A stretch of DNA of 64,000 bases. Source: Chitinophaga jiangningensis (lineage in GTDB: Bacteria; Bacteroidota; Bacteroidia; Chitinophagales; Chitinophagaceae). The notes beneath the pieces are model-generated. The model ran no database searches. It was given only the letters and a program-made list of their open reading frames with translations, and had not been told where the DNA came from. The position numbers and the translations under genes were made by a program. Shown one piece after another: positions 60,297 through 64,000 of this stretch (the first letter of the stretch is position 1; each line of letters begins with the position of its first letter). The stretch is taken from assembly GCF_900142605.1 (NCBI RefSeq), contig NZ_FRBL01000007.1, positions 529,782 through 593,781 on the forward strand, read 5' to 3'.

Positions 60297-61223
60297 ATGA
60301 AAAGACGAAATTTCCTGCAACAGGGTGCTTTAGCCGGCCTTTCCGCCCTGGCATTGGGAGGTGTAACCACCGCCGCACAGGCAGCCTCCACTTCAACAAG
60401 TACTGCAGGTAAACCATTTAACCTGGACTATGCCCCGCACGATGGCATGTTTAAAAACAACGGCGGCGCCGACTTCCTCGATCAGATCAAATACATGTAT
60501 GATCAGGGTTTCCGCTCCATTGAAGACAATGGGCTGCTGGGCCGTGATGTAGCCATGCAGGAAAAAATCGGTAGTCTGCTCGCCCAGAAAAATATGACCA
60601 TGGGCGTGTTTGTGGTAGATACCGGCAACAACTGGAAAACATCTCTCACCACTGGTAAGCAGGAGTTTAAAGATGCGTTTATTGCCACCTGCAAAAAGAG
60701 TGTAGAAACGGCTAAGCGTGTGAACGCCAAATGGGCGACCGTTGTTCCCGGCTTTTTTGACCGTTCCCTGCCAATGGGCATCCAAACCGCTAACGTAGTG
60801 GATGCACTGCGCCGCGGTGCTGAAATCCTGGAGCCGCATGGGATTGTGATGGTGCTGGAGCCGCTGAGTGATACGCCGGAACTGTTCCTCCGCACGGCAG
60901 AACAGAGCTACGAAGTATGTAAAGCGGTGAATAGTCCTTCCTGCAAAATCCTGTACGACATCTACCACATGCAAAGAAATACCGGTAACCTGATTCCTGT
61001 AATGGACCTTTGCTGGGACGAGATCGCCTACATTCAGATTGGTGATAACCCCGGCCGTAAAGAGCCAGGCACCGGCGAAATCAACTACCGCAACATTTTC
61101 AAACACTTACATAAAAAGGGTTATAAAGGTGTGTTGGGGATGGAACATGGGAACTTCGGAAAAGGCGCAGAAGGTGAGCTGGCACTCATCAAGGCCTACC
61201 GTGATGCCGACAATTTTCTGTAA
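60297..61223 (+). CDS. Tat-exported hydroxypyruvate isomerase-like TIM barrel
   Basis: This 308-residue protein has a Tat signal (KRRNFLQQGALAGLSALALGG). The barrel shows VLEPLSDTPELFLRT (about 179-193), LYDIYHMQRNTGNLIP and GMEHGNFG, the metal-ligand segments of hydroxypyruvate-isomerase-like and AP-endonuclease-2-like sugar isomerases. Proteins of this fold next to Gfo/Idh/MocA and GMC enzymes act on keto-sugars in some pathways. The substrate is not proven. It is divergent from the SUMF1-like gene. Confidence 0.85.
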   Translation: MKRRNFLQQGALAGLSALALGGVTTAAQAASTSTSTAGKPFNLDYAPHDGMFKNNGGADFLDQIKYMYDQGFRSIEDNGLLGRDVAMQEKIGSLLAQKNMTMGVFVVDTGNNWKTSLTTGKQEFKDAFIATCKKSVETAKRVNAKWATVVPGFFDRSLPMGIQTANVVDALRRGAEILEPHGIVMVLEPLSDTPELFLRTAEQSYEVCKAVNSPSCKILYDIYHMQRNTGNLIPVMDLCWDEIAYIQIGDNPGRKEPGTGEINYRNIFKHLHKKGYKGVLGMEHGNFGKGAEGELALIKAYRDADNFL

Positions 61224-61312
61224 TTTAAATAACGGAGTACCGGATAAATGCAGTAAATTCCATTTATCCGGTGCTTCACCGGTTTTATTTACTAACGCCG
61301 TTATTTAAATTA
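61221..61312 (+). other. Nested inverted repeats between the TIM-barrel and YvlD-like genes
   Basis: The outer arms TAATTTAAATAACGG (61221-61235) and CCGTTATTTAAATTA (61298-61312) are perfectly complementary over 15 bp. They begin at the stop codon and end 6 bases before the next ATG. Inside lie a 12-bp stem (61239-61250 with 61261-61272) and, sharing its 3' arm, CCGGTG-CTT-CACCGG followed by TTTTATTT. The two inner stems exclude each other, as in attenuators. Confidence 0.6.
61268..61290 (+). terminator. Intrinsic terminator after the TIM-barrel gene
   Basis: CCGGTG (61268-61273) and CACCGG (61277-61282) enclose CTT and are followed by TTTTATTT. The stem is short and competes with the 12-bp stem just upstream. 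Confidence 0.65.
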
Positions 61313-61318
61313 TTTTCT

Positions 61319-61666
61319 ATGGGTTTCCTATTACGCATCCTTGTTAGTGCCATTGCCGCCATGTTTACCGCCTATCTGCTGAAACCGGCCGTAAAGGTAG
61401 ACAGCTTTGTGACTGCGCTCATCCTGGCACTGGTACTGGCTATCCTCAATGCACTCGTTAAGCCCCTGCTCGTTCTGCTTACTTTCCCCGTTACCATAGT
61501 TACGTTAGGTTTATTTCTCTTTGTGATCAATGCGGTTATTATTTTGCTGGCAGCCAAACTGGTACCTGGTTTTAAGGTAGACGGCTTTTGGTGGGCGTTA
61601 CTCTTCAGCATTGTGATGACCATCGTCAACAGTGTGCTGATCGGCCTGGCCGGCGGCAGCAACTAA
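61319..61666 (+). CDS. YvlD-like four-helix membrane protein (phage holin family 4-2)
   Basis: This 115-residue membrane protein has four hydrophobic segments. The VDSFVTALILALVLAILNALVKPLLVLLTFPVTIVTLGLFLFVINAVIILLAAKLVPGFKVDGFWWALLF run is the usual signature of the PF04020 (phage holin 4-2, YvlD) family, which is chromosomal and not a phage lysis gene. The start at 61319 (MGFLLRIL) fits the family, whereas the longer frame begins inside the upstream hairpin. It is 19 bases before the E1 gene. Confidence 0.88.
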   Translation: MGFLLRILVSAIAAMFTAYLLKPAVKVDSFVTALILALVLAILNALVKPLLVLLTFPVTIVTLGLFLFVINAVIILLAAKLVPGFKVDGFWWALLFSIVMTIVNSVLIGLAGGSN

Positions 61667-61685
61667 TCTGCAAAATTTACCGTGC

Positions 61686-63659
61686 ATGCATTTCGACAGT
61701 TCCAACCTGAGCAGGGAACAACAATTGTCTTTCTATCATTCGCTCGTATTTCCGCGACTGGTAGAGGAAAAAATGCTGTTACTGCTTCGCCAGGGAAAAA
61801 TTAGTAAATGGTTTTCCGGTATCGGCCAGGAGGCCATTGCCGTAGGCGCCACGCTGGCCATGCATACGGACGAGTGGATACTCCCGCTGCATCGCAACCT
61901 GGGTGTATTTACCACCCGTAACATGCCACTGGAAAAGCTGTTGCTGCAATGGCAGGGGCAGGTACCCGGCTATTCCAAAGGGCGGGAACGCTCCTTCCAT
62001 TTTGGGGACCGTGCACACCAGATCTGCGGCATGATATCCCACCTCGGCCCTCAGCTTGGCATTGCCGACGGTATTGCACTGGCACACAAACTCCGGAAAG
62101 ATAATCGCGCTACGCTCGTATTTACCGGCGAAGGAGGCACCAGCGAAGGCGATTTCCATGAAGCACTCAACATAGCCGCTGTCTGGGACCTCCCTGTCAT
62201 CTTCCTGATAGAAAATAATGGCTATGCGCTCAGCACACCGGTGTCGGAACAATACCGTTGTGCCTCCCTGGTGGAAAAGGCCGCAGGGTACGGGATTGAA
62301 GGAGTTCAGGTAGATGGTAATAATTTGCTGGAAGTATATCAAACGGTTCGCTCCGCACGCATGTATGCAGCAAGCCATAACAAACCGGTGCTGATCGAAG
62401 CCCTGACGTTCCGCATGCGCGGCCATGAAGAGGCCAGCGGTACTAAATACGTGCCACCGGAATTATTGGAAGCATGGGCCGCCAAAGACCCCATTGCGCA
62501 ATACGAAGCTTATTTACTGGAAGAAGGTATACTTTCCGATGAACGCATACACGATATTAAACACGCGCTGAAAGCGCAAATAGAAGAGGCCGTGGCCGCT
62601 GGCTTACAACCGCACCCTGCTCCCGTTAGCACCGCGCAGGAACTCAGCGATATTTACGCACCCGCTCCTGCTCCGCATTACCCGATTGGCACCAGTACAG
62701 AAAAACGCTTTATTGACGCGATTGCCGAAGGCTTGCGTCAATCGATGGAAGAATTCCCGCTGTTGATCCTGATGGGCCAGGATATCGCAGGGTATGGCGG
62801 TGCTTTTAAGATTACGGAAGGCTTCCTGGAGCAATTTGGTCCCGAAAGGGTCCGGAACACCCCGCTCTGTGAGAGTGCCATAATTGGTGCGGCACTGGGC
62901 TTATCTATCCAGGGATTTAAGAGTATGGTGGAAATGCAGTTTGCAGATTTTGTTTCCTGCGGTTTCAACCAGATTGTGAATAACCTGGCCAAAATCCACT
63001 ACCGCTGGGGGCAAAACGCGGATGTGGTGATCCGGATGCCTACAGGTGCCGGCGTGGGCGCAGGCCCCTTTCATTCACAAAGCAATGAAGCGTGGTTTAC
63101 CCATGTTCCCGGCCTGAAGGTGGTATACCCGTCCAACCCGGAAGATGCCAAAGGGCTGCTTTGCGCTGCCATTGCAGACCCTAACCCGGTATTGTTTTTT
63201 GAGCATAAGGCTTTATACCGGAGCATTTCAGGCCTGGTGCCGGACGAATATTATACTACTGAAATAGGAAAAGCCCGCCTGGTGCAATCCGGCGATGACA
63301 TTACCATCATCACCTATGGCAGCGGGGTACACTGGGCTATGGAGTATACTGCCAGCCACCAACACCTCAGCATCTGCCTGCTGGACCTCCGGACATTGCT
63401 GCCGCTGGACTATACCGCCATTCAGCAAGCAGTAGCCGCTACGGGCAGGGTACTGGTGCTGCATGAAGACACACTCACCGGCGGCTTGGGCGCCGAAATC
63501 AGCGCCTGGATAGGCCAGCACTGCTTTCATTTGCTGGATGCCCCTGTGATCAGGTGCGCCAGCCTGGATACACCAGTGCCCTTTGCCACGGAACTGGAAA
63601 AAAATTTCCTGGCCAAAGCCAGACTGGATGCGGATATACAGCAATTGATGCAGTGGTAA
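61686..63659 (+). CDS. 2-oxoacid dehydrogenase E1 component, alpha and beta fused
   Basis: This 657-residue thiamine-diphosphate enzyme decarboxylates a 2-oxoacid and passes the acyl group to an E2 lipoyl protein. Residues 1 to about 320 form the alpha part, with FTGEGGTSEGDFHEALNIAAVWDLPVIFLIENN as the cofactor-binding region. Residues about 335-657 form the beta part, with CESAIIGAALGLS and a C-terminal transketolase-like domain (HEDTLTGGLGAEI). Fusion of the two parts is seen in branched-chain 2-oxoacid dehydrogenases of Bacteroidota. No E2 or E3 gene is present in the window. Confidence 0.9.
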   Translation: MHFDSSNLSREQQLSFYHSLVFPRLVEEKMLLLLRQGKISKWFSGIGQEAIAVGATLAMHTDEWILPLHRNLGVFTTRNMPLEKLLLQWQGQVPGYSKGRERSFHFGDRAHQICGMISHLGPQLGIADGIALAHKLRKDNRATLVFTGEGGTSEGDFHEALNIAAVWDLPVIFLIENNGYALSTPVSEQYRCASLVEKAAGYGIEGVQVDGNNLLEVYQTVRSARMYAASHNKPVLIEALTFRMRGHEEASGTKYVPPELLEAWAAKDPIAQYEAYLLEEGILSDERIHDIKHALKAQIEEAVAAGLQPHPAPVSTAQELSDIYAPAPAPHYPIGTSTEKRFIDAIAEGLRQSMEEFPLLILMGQDIAGYGGAFKITEGFLEQFGPERVRNTPLCESAIIGAALGLSIQGFKSMVEMQFADFVSCGFNQIVNNLAKIHYRWGQNADVVIRMPTGAGVGAGPFHSQSNEAWFTHVPGLKVVYPSNPEDAKGLLCAAIADPNPVLFFEHKALYRSISGLVPDEYYTTEIGKARLVQSGDDITIITYGSGVHWAMEYTASHQHLSICLLDLRTLLPLDYTAIQQAVAATGRVLVLHEDTLTGGLGAEISAWIGQHCFHLLDAPVIRCASLDTPVPFATELEKNFLAKARLDADIQQLMQW

Positions 63660-63729
63660 CTGAATTCTTGATTGGGAATTTGCCCCTAAAGTTCTAATTT
63701 GCATCCGGAAATAATAAACTCATTATATC

Positions 63730-63870
63730 ATGATGACTTTCTTAGATGTAGTACACACCACCAACTTTTACAAAGTTGGAGATAGCATCGGTGGCTTTCT
63801 GGCACCAGCGGCAATTGTAGTTTTTGGACTTATGTTCCTGTATGCCTGGGTTAAATACGCTAAGGCATAA
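63730..63870 (+). CDS. 46-residue single-pass membrane peptide
   Basis: The product begins MMTFLDVVHTTNFYKVGDS and has one membrane segment of about 20 residues (FLAPAAIVVFGLMFLYAWV) with a basic tail (KYAKA). An alternative start lies at the second ATG (63733). A 17-bp terminator follows 34 bases after the stop codon. The short frame, membrane segment and terminator support a real gene. The function is unknown. Confidence 0.65.
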   Translation: MMTFLDVVHTTNFYKVGDSIGGFLAPAAIVVFGLMFLYAWVKYAKA

Positions 63871-63904
63871 CACCCCATCGTTTTTTCACATCGCATTATA
63901 GTTA

Positions 63905-63952
63905 AAAGAGGCTGTCTCAAAAGTAATTTGAGATAGCCTCTTTCTATTTTTA
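63905..63952 (+). terminator. Strong intrinsic terminator
   Basis: AAAGAGGCTGTCTCAAA (63905-63921) pairs with 63927-63943 over 17 bp with one G-U pair, and CTATTTTT follows. Confidence 0.9.
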
Positions 63953-64000
63953 GAAAAAAAAAGGCTTTTATTAAGGTTTTGTGTTGATAAATAGTCTTCT

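Noticed and set aside
61319..61666. Phage gene, because the family is called phage holin 4-2
   Set aside because: This family is widespread in bacterial chromosomes as YvlD. There are no lysin, integrase or structural phage genes nearby.
1..64000. CRISPR arrays, insertion sequences, integrases and tRNA genes
   Set aside because: Both strands were read for regularly spaced repeats, transposase or integrase motifs and tRNA cloverleafs; none were seen.

Overview
The window reads as a chromosomal segment of an aerobic Bacteroidota, most like Chitinophaga or a close relative in the Chitinophagaceae (inference from gene content, not from a database search). The signs are a SusC/SusD pair, an S46 dipeptidyl-peptidase, many short lipoproteins, a three-gene C-A-B succinate dehydrogenase, a COX15-type heme A synthase, and several sites matching the Bacteroidota -7 box TAnnTTTG. 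I see no tRNA, rRNA, CRISPR array, insertion sequence, integrase or prophage. Most of the window is ordinary core and near-core DNA.

Layout. 1-4015: the end of cysS, a glutaminyl-cyclase-like M28 lipoprotein, an AlkB-type dioxygenase and a SIR2-like protein. 4126-5635: a DUF4377/META protein and an IPT/TIG lipoprotein, convergent. 5795-9142: sdhB, sdhA and sdhC on the minus strand. 9268-11430: an S46 peptidase. 11658-14988: a coiled-coil lipoprotein, rnhB, rpoN and a PAP2-like membrane protein. 15527-18992: recA and typA, flanked by two long gene-free stretches with several inverted repeats and one candidate structured RNA. 19227-27239: an alpha/beta hydrolase, a membrane patatin, heme A synthase, a small secreted protein and a NagZ/beta-lactamase fusion. 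27518-31568: adk, obg, two lipoproteins and a DUF2306 membrane protein. 31554-44632: a mixed set including a TPR lipoprotein, a GNAT enzyme preceded by an unlisted 39-residue membrane peptide, YbaB, a geranylgeranyl-reductase-type flavoprotein, an ABC/FtsX pair, DUF4836, YciI, an SRPBCC-GyrI protein, msrB and mutL.

44951-61223 is the most accessory-looking and coherent part. It holds a gluconokinase-type FGGY kinase divergent from a GMC oxidoreductase with a four-cysteine cluster, its subunit-3-type Tat lipoprotein, two Tat-exported Gfo/Idh/MocA oxidoreductases, a Tat-exported hydroxypyruvate-isomerase-like TIM barrel, a SUMF1-fold protein and a SusCD pair. Together they suggest sugar uptake plus periplasmic sugar or glycoside oxidation, similar in parts list to 3-keto-glycoside routes. 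A small lipoprotein and a PBP4-type carboxypeptidase are interspersed. The window ends with a YvlD-like membrane protein, an E1 alpha-beta fusion dehydrogenase and a 46-residue membrane peptide.

The best candidates for undescribed biology are the structured element and terminator at 16741-16914, the nested and mutually exclusive hairpins between the TIM-barrel and YvlD-like genes (61221-61312), the sugar-oxidation cassette, the AlkB/SIR2 pair, and the two small membrane peptides. No single region is clearly a new defence or mobile system.
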